Source: Cyanodermella asteris (lineage: Eukaryota; Ascomycota; Lecanoromycetes; Ostropales; Stictidaceae). From it: a stretch of DNA of 64,000 bases. The translations under genes and the position numbers were made by a program. Below are positions 50,683 through 61,739 of the stretch, piece after piece; positions within the stretch are counted from its first letter, which is position 1, and every line of letters begins with the position of its first letter. The DNA lies in NCBI GenBank assembly GCA_900618795.1, contig UYJD01000012.1, positions 646,855-710,854 on the forward strand, read 5' to 3'. Under the pieces are notes generated by a model. The model did not search any database. It saw only the letters and a program-made list of their open reading frames with translations, and was not told the DNA's origin.

Positions 50683-50913
50683 TCGTGGACCAAGGCGGGT
50701 AGGCAAACGTCGTGTCGTCAGTGCTTTAGCTTCTACTTGCTCTAGTACATGTGCCTCTAATTCAAGGGATAGTACTGTTGTTACCTATGGAAATCGATGC
50801 TCGCGTACTTCAACAGATACTAACGCGAGTCGTTCCACAAGTCGTTGAATACGGACGTTCAGCGGTGTTCTTCTACGTGCGCCACGACTTCTGCCCACCC
50901 GCCTTGGGACCGA
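50683..50913. mobile_element. MITE-like terminal-inverted-repeat element, copy 2
   Basis: The left end begins TCGTGGACCAAGGCGGGTAG. The right end, read on the other strand, begins TCGGTCCCAAGGCGGGTGGG. TA dinucleotides flank both ends (50681-50682 and 50914-50915), which would fit a TA target-site duplication. The body aligns with copy 1 at 29.9 kb, including the shared CTCGCGTACTTCA block and a CGTGCGC-ACGACTT right arm. It is non-coding. The copies are well diverged, so the insertions look old. It lies about 240 bp from the tRNA gene. Confidence 0.72.
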
Positions 50914-50915
50914 TA

Positions 50916-52171
50916 CACTAATTGCGTCCCACCATTCCACAATTAGGCAAGCTTTAACTCTACCCGACCCCTACCAGTCTTGCAGCTCTAGGTGCCCGCA
51001 GAAGCGATCACTCTGACTTGCAGGCACTTATCTAGTCACAGTCGAGCGTAGCAAGGGGGTTTGTTCAGGCTATAAGTGGTCTAGGTGCTCTCTAACGATT
51101 TGCGGTCAGAGCGAAGCGAATCTCAGGCCATTGGTTTAGTTTGCATTCGTGTCAACCCTGGCCAAAGATCTGCTTTCACACCATGAACATGGTCTGATAT
51201 CTACGGACACACCTCCTCATCTAGTTGTCTGAATAGCTGCTTCAATACTGCTCAATGCACTTCGATACCTACTCGCATATGTATGCATACATTTAGCCTT
51301 GCTAGTATCTACTTGGATGATCGGGAGCTCACTCATAGAAGTCTTTGTCAGTGTACGATGATAGGTAAGCACGAATTTCGTCCTGTCGATCGTTCTCGAG
51401 CCTGCGGGCCGTATTGCATGGTTCCTCGAGCTTCTGAATGGTGGGCTCGAACAAAGCACTCGCTTCGATATCACAAGAGCTCGCAACCCGGTAGCGTACG
51501 GCCATGAGTACAATTGAAGATTGTGGTGCTCTCTAGGCATTGTTCATAGGTCGTCAAAGTGATTTTGAGGCAGAAGCTGGACTAGCCCGAATGTTCCTAC
51601 GACGACGAAAGGTGATTGACGTCCTCAAAGACCGTGTCGTAGATGACCTCTAGCGAGGCGATTTCATGAAACATATCGAGTATTAGATCAATAGGCAGTG
51701 CCCAGAAGATCGCAGCCATTGCAACTCGCGTCACACTCCCCATTCAACTTCGTCGTCGCAGCGCACTCTCGCGGGCGCGGTGCTGAAGTTAGGCAGGCGC
51801 GTCGGAGCCAATGCTGCCAAAACTGGACGCCTGCTCTTTTCTATTCAGCACCTTCCTGTTGTCGAATTATAGTTTGGCAGTTGCCCCGTGCGCTTTCCCC
51901 ACACAAGTCATTCTCTCTATGCTGTGCCCTTGAGCTTCTCGCTCCTTTCATCACATCAGTCAGTGTCGACGCGGTATTTGAACGGGAGATCTCGGTAAGT
52001 CCTCCACGAAGTCAGCAGCAAAGAGCCTATCTGCGCACCCAGCACAATTTCGTCAACAAGCACTCCGTCACTTGGGCATCTAGCTTGGTCTGCGCTCAGG
52101 CATCTTACCAGGTGCATAGCTGATGCCGAGCTAACACCTGGACAGCTACCCAGCAAGCCGTTCTGTCAAGC
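50916..52171. other. intergenic stretch
   Basis: No recognisable gene. A 141-codon frame near 51.7-52.1 kb lies in the probable leader of the next gene and has no domain. Confidence 0.5.
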
Positions 52172-52729
52172 ATGGCACCGCGCCGATGGACACAGGTATC
52201 GCCAGATGCGATAAGAGCTCTTTCGACCGGCCAGCTCTTCATGCACGCAAAACTTGACTGTCTTTTTGCGAACATCAGGTCGACCCTACAGTGCCTGGAG
52301 ACTACAGAAGCTATGGCATTGAAGTTGGGGGAGGCAGGAGACGCTGATTTGGACAAGGTAAATGTGGCAGACAGGCACAAGTTGACCCAGAAATTTGAAG
52401 AGATCAAGGAAGAAATGGTAAGTTAGTCCTGATTACCCATGCTTTGATGAAGGCCGTTGACTGTCAGACAGAGACAGCTAGACAAGCTTTTTCTGGAGGC
52501 GTCAAAGAACTATCTGAAGTTGGACAAGAACGGTCTCAACGTTGAGGCGGACTTCTTCACAAAGGAAGAACTTCAAGCCAAGGGCTTCAAAATGATATCG
52601 ATGGACGAATGGGATTACGAAAGAGATCACGTCTTGAGGTGCTTCACGAAGGAAGAGCTTGAAGCCAAGGGAATTCGCTTCGTTCCGATTGGCGAAGTTG
52701 GTGCCGCCGGCGATGATGCTTTTGTTTAG
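52172..52729 (+). CDS. small two-exon protein of unknown function with an internal repeat
   Basis: Exons 52172-52417 and 52472-52729 give 167 residues. The intron is 54 bp with a GTAAGT donor and a GACAG acceptor, and it joins in phase. The protein is soluble, charged and mostly helical. The C-terminal part holds two copies of a 14-residue unit, FTKEELQAKGFKMI and FTKEELEAKGIRFV, separated by about 15 residues (MDEWDYERDH). No signal peptide, membrane segment or known domain is visible. The consistent frame, normal intron and repeat support a real gene, but I do not recognise it. Neighbours (MITE-like element, tRNA, HET gene) suggest an accessory location. Confidence 0.6.
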
Positions 52730-53400
52730 GCAAAGATTGTTGATGCGATGTCGGCAAACGGATTCATGGTCATTTGCATGGCAGGATACGCGATTGAGAA
52801 AGCTTTCAGCGTTTGCATGATGTCCCAAAGCGCAGACGATGATGTCGTTCATGTGCATGAAAAAGCGTGAAGCTCCGCGTGTTGCTTTAGTAACGGCTTG
52901 CGTAATGTTTGTGCCGGGCTTCCATTCGGGCTGTGCCTCGACGCCAATCAGACCGCGCAGCCGCCCGAGCGAACCTTGTCCGTGTTGGATCTTTCCATCG
53001 CTGAGCGTTGATTTTCAGGGACACGAGCATCCTTTGCTGTATCAACTGCCGTAAGCGGTACGATCCTCGACCATGCGGCCACTTACGGCCGTCGCGTCTG
53101 TGTCAGTGTGCAAGACAAATGGTGTGGGTGCCTGCACTGCAAGAACAAGATGGCCTTGACTTCCCATCTTCTTTGGCGCACTTCCATCTCATCAACATCG
53201 GCCTCGCCACTTGCCCTCGTTACTCGTACCTTATACACTAGTGCCGGTCAGGGGACTGCCACAGGCCTTCGTTCGCTAAATCGGCTACACGGGAAGGGAT
53301 TACTCCAGGGTCTTGCTGAAAGTCCTTAGCAGGCAGACAAAAGCCGCGCCTTACCCTCGATTCACATCCACACCCAAGGCATACACTCGTTTTTATCAAA
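52730..53400. other. intergenic stretch
   Basis: Promoter of the GH16 gene; the leader just upstream is CA-rich. I see no gene. Confidence 0.6.
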
Positions 53401-54555
53401 ATGGCATCTTCATACGTGCCCTACAATGACAAGGCTGGCGCCAGGATATCCGACTCGAGCGTGCCCTACGTCAGCGAGACAACCAGAAATGCATACATGG
53501 ACGGCATGGCGCCGCAGAAGCGAACCGGCAGCAGATTCAACCCTCTTCACTGGAAGCTCTGGCAGAAGATAGTCTTGGGCCTCGCCATCATCGTCATAAT
53601 CGTCGCCGTCATAGTCGGCGCAGTCCTCGGCACACGAGCCAATGCCTACCCCAGCTACAGCAAGCTGAACTACTCCATGAAGGACACCTGGTCCGGAACA
53701 AACTTCTACGACAACTTCGACTACTTTTACGGCTACGACCCCACGCAGGGCTTCGTCCACTACGACAACCCTATCGACAGCAAGAACCGCAACACCACCT
53801 CCACGACCAGCACACAGGCGCTCCTCGGCGTCGACACGACCGAGACCAGCGCCTCGACCGGTCGCCACTCCGCTCGCGTCAGCAGCAAGAAGACGTACAA
53901 TGACGGTCTCTTCGTGCTCGACATCCAGCACTCGCCCTACGGCTGCGGAACATGGCCGGCAATCTGGCTTATTGACCAGTACAACTGGCCCATGAACGGC
54001 GAGGTGGACATGCTGGAGTCGACCAACAAGGGAGACACCGGCAATCAGATGACGCTCCACACGACCGATGGCTGCACCATGGACGGTGTCAAGAGGAAGC
54101 AGACTGGCAAGGTTCTTACTACGAACTGCCTGAATTCGACCGACGGCAACGCGGGCTGCGGTGTTCAGGGTGAAGCCGCCACCTTCGGCGAAGCCTTCAA
54201 CAATAACGACGGTGGTGTATATGCTACGGAGGTCCGCAGTGACGGCATTCGAACCTGGTTCTGGCAGCGAAGCAGCATTCCCAGCGACGTCAGTGGTGGA
54301 AACCCTGATCCGAGCTCGTGGGGCACCGCGCTCGCCGACTTCCCCAACACCAAGTGTGACATTGGTAGCCACTTCAAGAACATGAGCATCACCATCAATG
54401 TTGACTTGTGTGGCTCGTGGGCTGGTTCCACGGACGTGTATACCAAACAGTACGATTGCCCAGGCACATGCCAGGATTTGGTCGCGAACAATGCTAGCGC
54501 GTTTATGCAAGCGTACTGGGCCATCAACAGTGTCAAGGTTTACCAGGCACCCTAA
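53401..54555 (+). CDS. membrane-anchored GH16 beta-glucanase-like protein
   Basis: A single exon of 384 residues. A short basic cytosolic N-terminus precedes one membrane helix (about 56-77), so this is a type II membrane protein with the enzyme domain outside. The GH16 active-site motif is GEVDMLES, with Glu201 as likely nucleophile, Asp203 as helper and Glu206 as acid/base, preceded by GTWPAIWLID. Several Cys and N-glycosylation sites (NTT, NST, NMS, NAS) fit an extracellular fold. This matches fungal GH16 enzymes related to endo-1,3(4)-beta-glucanase, which act on wall or environmental glucans. The exact substrate is not readable. A long false frame lies on the opposite strand. Confidence 0.93.
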   Translation: MASSYVPYNDKAGARISDSSVPYVSETTRNAYMDGMAPQKRTGSRFNPLHWKLWQKIVLGLAIIVIIVAVIVGAVLGTRANAYPSYSKLNYSMKDTWSGTNFYDNFDYFYGYDPTQGFVHYDNPIDSKNRNTTSTTSTQALLGVDTTETSASTGRHSARVSSKKTYNDGLFVLDIQHSPYGCGTWPAIWLIDQYNWPMNGEVDMLESTNKGDTGNQMTLHTTDGCTMDGVKRKQTGKVLTTNCLNSTDGNAGCGVQGEAATFGEAFNNNDGGVYATEVRSDGIRTWFWQRSSIPSDVSGGNPDPSSWGTALADFPNTKCDIGSHFKNMSITINVDLCGSWAGSTDVYTKQYDCPGTCQDLVANNASAFMQAYWAINSVKVYQAP

Positions 54556-55101
54556 TGGAAGGAAGTAAGAAGAATTTTCGGCGCACAAGGGCTTATCGAT
54601 GATGGTATTCGGCAACTCTAGAATCGGAAACGGATCACTATAGCTTAATGATTGAATGAAAAGCCTCGTATTGACTTCGAAGGCGTGTCACAAGGAAAAC
54701 TATGCTTCTTATGTTCCCACTGCCTGCACATGTATTGCTTCCCCAAGTCGCTCCCCTCGCGTGCTGGGTTGGTATGTTCGTAAATTATGATTGACAGCAG
54801 GCCGTTACTCCCACACAAATTGCGGAAGATCGCCTCATATCCACCATCCTGGGTCTGGCCGGGATAGCAAGATTGACATTGTGGCGCGCATGCAGCAAGA
54901 ACGTGTTCTCGAATCAAGGGTATCGTTTCTAGTGTGGGTACAAACGCCAAAGCCGCGAACCATTACTCATTACCTCACCGAGGACACCAGTTGTCCCGTT
55001 GAACCACCAAAGAAAAGACATGACAATCAACAACAACCATCCCTGCATCAAGACATTTCTCAACACACACACACACACACACACACACAGGCGTCTGCAC
55101 T
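54556..55101. other. intergenic stretch between convergent genes
   Basis: Holds the 3' flanks of the GH16 and PLAC8 genes, including an (AC)n run. I see no gene. Confidence 0.6.
55063..55089. repeat. (AC)n microsatellite
   Basis: About 13 AC units, 12 bases beyond the stop of the PLAC8 gene and so probably in its 3' UTR. Confidence 0.9.
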
Positions 55102-55706
55102 TTATGCCGGGTAGGTCATTCCGCCCTCCTTGCTGGGCTCCTGCATGACGATACCAGCACGGCTCGCCACCAGCCTCTCCGCCTCCTTGTCCTGCTGGAT
55201 CAAATCGCAGCAATGGCAGCACCAAGCTTCGAGGCAGTCACTAACAAACTCGCCCTCGAGAGCCGGCTGGGCGGTACTCCGGATTTCGGCACGTTGCATA
55301 AGTGTCGGGACGCAATGCACGCCGAAGCACGCGGACACATACCACAACAAACAGCTGGAGTTGATGGCCTGCCAGTCGTCCAAGTTGCCTTCGCGCAGGC
55401 GATGGTTGGTCTTGCCGAAGGTGACACAAGGGCAGAAGTACGTGACAATGCACGTGTCGATGGGGTCGAGGCATCCAAAGAAAGAGGAGCTCCACGAGGC
55501 CGTGCCGACAGGCTTGGTGATTGGAGAAGGATCCTGTAGTAGGAGCGGTCAGTACGAATTGTGGGGAGCTTCGTGGGGTGGCCAGACGAAGGCCGAGCAT
55601 GAATGCTCACCTTGAGCGTAGTGTTAACACGCTCGATCCATTCGTTGAGGCCGTCGACCTTGGGAGCAGGCCTTGGCTGTTGGTTAATCACGCCTTGGGT
55701 AGCCAT
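55102..55706 (-). CDS. PLAC8-family cysteine-rich protein
   Basis: Two exons, 55611-55706 and 55102-55533, give 175 residues. The 77-bp intron has a GTGAGC donor and a CTACAG acceptor. The PLAC8 core begins at about residue 45 with WSSSFFGCLDPIDTC. It continues with the signature TYFCPCVTFGKTNHRL, a hydrophobic stretch (LLWYVSACFG), and the closing FVSDCLEAWCCHCCDLIQQ. Fungal PLAC8/DUF614 proteins are small Cys-rich membrane-associated proteins, linked in other organisms to cell-size control or metal handling. The function here is unknown. The Pro-rich N-terminus is typical. Confidence 0.92.
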
Positions 55707-57715
55707 TGTGGGAGATGTTTTGGCGAAGCGTGAGCGTCGAGGTTGGAAATGATATCAGGCAAGGAGTGGAAGGTGAGTTGGATGCTTGAGTCTTGGAAAA
55801 GATACTGCTTTGGAAATGAATATACGAGCGCAAGGGAAAGGAATGCTTCTCGACGCTTAGCAATGAAGGAGGTAAGCAGGCTTGTCGGTGGCTTGAAGAA
55901 GAGGAGAAGAGAGACCGAGCGTGGTGTTCATATAGCCAGAGCCGTATCAAGATAAGCTTCTGAGCTCACGGCAAGAACGATGGAGAGGGACACAAGAATA
56001 GCCATTGGTGACCCTTGACTCTGCATGAAGGGCAGAAAGCGCTTCCTCTTCTCCCGCCTGGACTGCAATATCAATTCAACAGCGCAAGGCTCACAGCAAC
56101 ATCGGCTCGACCAGGCTCGGAGGTTGCGTAGAGCTTCACAACAGGCTCCCTGCCACGGCATCCCCGCTCATGGTATGCCAGACCTGAGCGGCCTCCAAGA
56201 AGCCACTTCAGCCGCTTCGACCTGAATGGTGTTGAGCGGCCTGTGAGGTGTAGGCAGAGCGGGTACTCTTCACGCGACCCGTGGAAAGTATCTCACGCAC
56301 CAGAGGTACTGCAAAGATATCTTGGCGGCAGACCACCCCAGAAACGTATATCTGATTGAGCCTTACGAGCGGAGTGCAACGGCCCAAGTGTTTGTTTCGA
56401 TTTGCCGAGTTCCCACCTTGACGAATGAGGAATTAAGATTGGACTTCAATGCAGTCTGCAGTCAGCACACATTTATTGCAGTTCACTATTCTGATGTGCT
56501 TGCAGTGTGTTGGCCTTGATCGACATGGGCGGCCATTTGTGTCCCTCGTTCGTTGTACGGACTCCACTACTGGCTCCTCGAATACCCGCCCGCAACTGAA
56601 GAAGATGAGGTGTGTCTGAGATTGGGATAACTTGCTTTTCAGCATCGAGCTACGAGCGGACGTCACAGCATGGCATTGCTCCAAGCAAGCAAATCGCCGC
56701 CAGACGTCTGCTGTGCTTCGAATGCATACATTATGCCACGTCCCATGGATAAGCGGTCTGTCATTTCTGGCTGCCTACCTTGCAAAGCTGTCATGAAGGG
56801 TAGATGGTACGATGACATCTAGTGTCTTGACGCCAGTGACCCTACTGCGACAGTGAATGCATGCAGCCAAAGGTCGATGAGCGGCCAAGCTGGTTCACTC
56901 CACCTAGTGTGGCATGTGCCAGCCGTCCACTAAGAGCGGCTCATTCAGGGACTTCAAGCTCCATCGGCTCTCGATGGCTCGAAGGCCTTGGTGGTGGAAA
57001 TGTATCAGCTGTCAGCCTTGTCAAGTCAAGGTTGGCGTCGTCGGCCGCCAACCAGAGCGCTGGAGTCAAGGCTGTACCAAAGCATCCACGGACTACGGCC
57101 CAAGCTCACCCAACCTTATTTCCGCTCATGGCTCGCTTTCTCCTGAGAATCACCAGACGCTTCCCTGCAGAACAAACGCATGGTCAAAAGGCTATCGACG
57201 CCTGACTCTCGACTACCACGACCCTATCGCAAGGGTGGCACTTCTGTAGCTTCACTAGTTGCAGCAAAACTCGTCTCAAGCATGTTTCACGTCTCTGATG
57301 CGCAGGGAAGAACATGAACAGGCCTGCCGACTTTCTAGCCATAGTCGGCGTCAAGCATGCAGGTCTGTATATTTAGCGACCCATCATGTGTCGTCCCTGT
57401 CTGGACATACTGCCCATCCGGGCATTTTCAACGACAATTACAGACGCCACACTGTCGATCTTTGGACAAGCGGAACTTCAACACCCAACCGAGCATGGGT
57501 ATTAGCGCTCCTGAACTCTCAAGGCTGAACGTGACACAGAGCATTCAAGCCTACCACGTGCATCTCGGGACGGCGACTGAGTGCAGAAAATCTCATCCAC
57601 TCTACTTAGCTCCTTCTCAGCCGTCAGAGCGGACTGTTCTCTCCCGCTAGCGTTCATTCTCGAGGTACAGTCGCATCGAAAATTTCTCTGTCCGAGTGTG
57701 TGCATGCAAGAGTAC
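55707..57715. other. 2-kb stretch without a supported gene
   Basis: The PLAC8 promoter, then a long region with only short frames lacking domains or splice logic. Confidence 0.5.
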
Positions 57716-59885
57716 TCAAAGCAAGAGACAACCATTGGCAAACTCCTCTAGCCCTTTCAGGTCGTCCAGACCGCCAATCCAGCAGATGTGCTGATCCGGC
57801 CGTAGAAAGACCATGCAGCCAACATTCTTCTCAATGCCCAATATCTCATACACTTCATCTCCGATGTGGATCTTGTCATATGCTCGTCCCCAATTCTCGT
57901 CAAACGGCCAAAAGGCGTCATCAAAGTCGCTCAGCTCCGTCTCTCCCCATGCGCCCGCATGCACGGTGATCACGTCGATCAAAGGGACAACACGTTCCTT
58001 CGGCTGTACCTTTGCTCCAATATCACTTCCCACAGCATATGGAAACGGGACCTTCTTAGACAGTTGGACTGTGTGCTGCAATCTCAACAAACCTTTGGCT
58101 GGATCTCGAAGGGCAGCACCAACGACGTTGACGCGGGCGAGCTGTTCAGGGCTCCTCACGTCGCCGGCGAAGACAAGTAGCCTCCAACGGCCATCGAAAG
58201 GTGCTTTCTCCAACAAACTCACGGGCACCCGGCCAGTGTGCTGCACGACCTTGATAGGCGGTATCCTCTTGCCAATAGTGAGTTTCCTTGCGACTTCGAC
58301 ATGACTTCCGAGGCCAGCGGCTGTCGAGTGTCCGTTCACTGCTTCCCCGTCGGTATCGCCATCGACTAGCTTGGTCCCACTTCCGACGGACGAGACGATG
58401 CTGCTGGGCTCGTATGTGGTTTGTATTCCCGACACAAATTCGGCTTGCTTGTTGTATATATCCTTGAGACCCCCCTTCTCGATGAACTCGCCAGAGAAAG
58501 CGGATGAGATCTTGCGATCGATTTCGATGAGCTGCTGCGCAATCGGGCGTCGTTCGGCCTGGTAGGTTTCGAGAATGCTCGGCGGAGACTGCTTGTTGAT
58601 GACGGCGGACAGCTTCCAGCCGAGGTTGAACGCGTCCTGCATACTCGTGTTCATCCCTAACCATTCTTTAGGCGAGTGTGCTGTGGTGCTCGTTAGCGAC
58701 GGTATCACTGAACTCCATAAGCCGGTACTCACTGTGTACGGCGTCACCGGCGAGGAAAACTCGGCGATGTTGATCTGTATAGGCTTCGCCAACTCGCTGC
58801 CCTACCTGATATGCGGTCCACCAATCGCAGTACCGATAGTCGATTTTGTACGGGTGCAATATCTTCTTCGCCACGGCGAAGATCTGATCTGGCGTGATCT
58901 TGGATCTGTCCACCTGTCCATCTGCTCCGGGTTTGATCTCCATCATCTGGGTGTATAGCCTGATCAAACTAAATTCTCGGGGAATCCAAAGTATGCTGCC
59001 AACATCCGACTGGATAAGGTTAGGTTCGCGGGCGTCAGGAAAGTCCGTCAGTGGGATCAAGTCAATCACACCCCATATGGCGTCCGTCTTAGTACCTTCC
59101 ATCTTGATCCCAAGCTGCTCTCGAGTCCAACTCCACGCACCGTCGCAACCGACCACGTATTTGGCGTGGATCACCTCTTCGGTCTCCTTGCGGCCATTGA
59201 CCTTTTTCAGCAAATCCTCCGTATGGTTCGTTGGCCCGATGTTGCTCCTATAAAGTCCATCACTAAGCGCAACATCCTACCCCTTGACATGCGCCCTCAT
59301 CTGCGCAACGCTTGCCTCCTCATCCTGCAGATGCTGCACAGTAACCTTCACCGGATACGCGTCCTCGTCTCCCAACAGTTCCTCCACGATCTTCACGCCC
59401 GTCGGCAACACACACCTCTCGACCTCGATATCGGAATAAACTTCTGCATTCTCCTACAGAATCCTCTCGATACGGCCCTGATTCAGCGTGCGCAGCTGAT
59501 AGTCGCCGAGGTCCTGGAGCACCAAGCCGTACTCGGCCTTGCGCACGATTCCGCCCTTGCCGTCCGGGCCCCAGGATGCGGCGCCGCGGGATTTGTGGGC
59601 TTCTTTCTCAATGTCGTGATTCAGGCCGAGGGCTTGCATGATCTCGTAGCTGCGCGGGTTGATGCCGTCGGCTTGCCCGGCTATCACGCCGGCGTTGCGT
59701 TTGTCTATGATGCGGGCGCGGACGCCTGTACGGGAGAGGGAGGTGGCGAGCATGGACCTGGGAAGGGGATGTTAGAACGGGTTTGAGGGCTGGGATTGGT
59801 TGGTTTTGGGGAGGTGTTGTTACCCTGCGGGCCCGCTCCCAATGATGAGGACATCGACATATGTGCTTTTGAAGTTCGAAGTCAT
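57716..59885 (-). pseudogene. phenol-hydroxylase-like FAD monooxygenase with two in-frame TAG codons
   Basis: Three exons, 59824-59885, 58733-59757 and 57716-58680, join in one phase over 684 codons, with clean introns (GTAACA/CCAG and GTGAGT/ACAG). The first intron splits the FAD loop (IIGSGPAGSMLATSL). The second FAD motif, VFLAGDAVHTHSPKEWLG, is restored across the second intron. The C-terminal thioredoxin-like domain ends with MVFLRPDQHICWIGG. TAG codons interrupt exon 2 at 59454-59456 and 59277-59279, near codons 122 and 181. Each lies where the surrounding sequence remains family-like, so both probably arose from CAG (Gln). The product would be truncated before the substrate domain. Recent inactivation, assembly error or readthrough are all possible. 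The phenol-hydroxylase fold is shared with the gene at 3.1-5.3 kb. Confidence 0.82.
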
Positions 59886-61739
59886 GTTGGAATTCGATAC
59901 CTGCCTGTCCTCTGCTGTGGTATCATCCGAAATGTTTAGTTTTTGATGTCAATCGGAGATGGGTATGTGGAAGTATAGAACGGAAGAAAACGAAGCTCGA
60001 CTAGACAAGTCTTTAAAGACAGCGAGAATAACACCGTGGACAGAAGTGTTGTCATGGAAGCATAGAAGGCGAAATTCAACAACGAAGAAACAGAGGTTTA
60101 GTTACTCTTACGAATCAAATGCCGGTATACTTGTATCCGCGACAGGGGAGACTGTTCACCGTCGGCCGCGGGCCCACCTTTTGGACAAGCCGACGCCCTA
60201 CGATCACCTGTATCATCCAGCTGAGAATTTCCGACTGAGATCTTGACCGGTCGTTCCACCGGATCTGCTTACCGACTACTCAATGCAGTAACGAACGGAA
60301 TGTGGGCGCGAAAGTTTCACTGACTTGTGATCGACAAACATCGCTTTCGTAAAAGGTAGCCTAGTTATACTTCCCGACCCTTTCTCGGCCTCGTGCTGTG
60401 CTCCCGGGCCTTCAATCCGCAAATTGATGCGAGAACGAGGTCTGCACAAAGCAAAGGGACAGACGACTGCGTAAGTCTATGTTGTTTTGAAACTTGTAGC
60501 TTGCCGGCAACTTGGTACCGTTGCCAAATGGGTTGTCCAGGCGATCCCCNNNNNNNNNNNNNNNNNNNNNNNNNNNNNNNNNNNNNNNNNNNNNNNNNNN
60601 NNNNNNNNNNNNNNNNNNNNNNNNNNNNNNNNNNNNNNNNNNNNNNNNNNNNNNNNNNNNNNNNNNNNNNNNNNNNNNNNNNNNNNNNNNNNNNNNNNNN
60701 NNNNNNNNNNNNNNNNNNNNNNNNNNNNNNNNNNNNNNNNNNNNNNNNNNNNNNNNNNNNNNNNNNNNNNNNNNNNNNNNNNNNNNNNNNNNNNNNNNNN
60801 NNNNNNNNNNNNNNNNNNNNNNNNNNNNNNNNNNNNNNNNNNNNNNNNNNNNNNNNNNNNNNCCCCGTTCTTTTTACGGTCAGATAAACGCCACGCTTTC
60901 TGCTTCTTCCCCGCCATGGACAACGATCCGGAACCGCGGGTCTGCTCACATCGCGGGCGATAGCCGCTGCTGGACCTTGGTCACCAATGATCAATGATCA
61001 ATAATGCTTTACACCTCCCGTGTTCTCTAGCTCGAGTTAGAGCAAACACAAGATTGGGACTGTCTAGTCGGTCGCAGCGAGAGGATGGAAGTCAACGGAG
61101 CTGCGTGCATTTAAAACTGCTCGTCCCAAGCACGTTGTCCCACTACTTCGTTATCAACGCAGAAGCCGATTGAAAGTTTTATGTAATCGACGCCAGGATC
61201 ACGGGTGAAGCGCGCAATCCTGCCGCGAGGCGTTTTCTAGTTTAAAGTCTGACCTTCGGCGCGTTGTGTTTCCAAAGTGTCCGATTTCTGCGTACTTGCG
61301 AAAATGACGTTCGCAGAGCGGAACACCGACTACCTAATGAAGCAATGTAGTCAGACGATTCTATTCGGATCAGTCGTGTCGCAGTCAGCAGGCAGCGGTC
61401 AGGAAAGCCCGAGACCTCGGGTAATATTGCTTCAATATCCAGTAAACACTAATGCTCGCCAAACTTCAGAGCGGTCATCCATATCATCACCATAGCTAAG
61501 TAGGGCTTGGCGACTAAAGTGATGTGCAAGATCGGGTTTGAAGTGGGACTGTCGGCGAAAACAGCACTTGTTGAATCGCCGACACCCCGATAGTACATGG
61601 GACCCCATATTTCCACGTGAATTAACCGCGATGACTTGGACAAGTGTGGGGGGTGAGTGTGTGTGCAATGGTGCAGCTCGGCCTTGCGCCTTTTCATGCG
61701 TATCAACATTGCTGATGTAGGGTGGCTTCTGCTGGGATC
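59886..61739. other. intergenic stretch with an assembly gap
   Basis: Contains 313 N. The flanking sequence shows no domain, and frames spanning the N run are artefacts. Confidence 0.55.
60550..60862. other. assembly gap of 313 N
   Basis: A run of N bordered by CCCC on both sides, suggesting that a C-rich or repeated stretch broke the assembly. Confidence 0.98.

Noticed and set aside
53410-54615. 401-codon open frame on the minus strand
   Set aside because: It is antisense to the GH16 gene and arises from that gene's C-ending codon bias. It has no domain of its own.
59277-59457. One intron spanning both TAG codons of the monooxygenase
   Set aside because: GT and AG can be found at the edges, but the 181-base length breaks the frame, and the removed part encodes family-like sequence.
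60365-60997. Frames of 148-209 codons across 60.5-60.9 kb
   Set aside because: They consist mostly of N and are artefacts of the gap.
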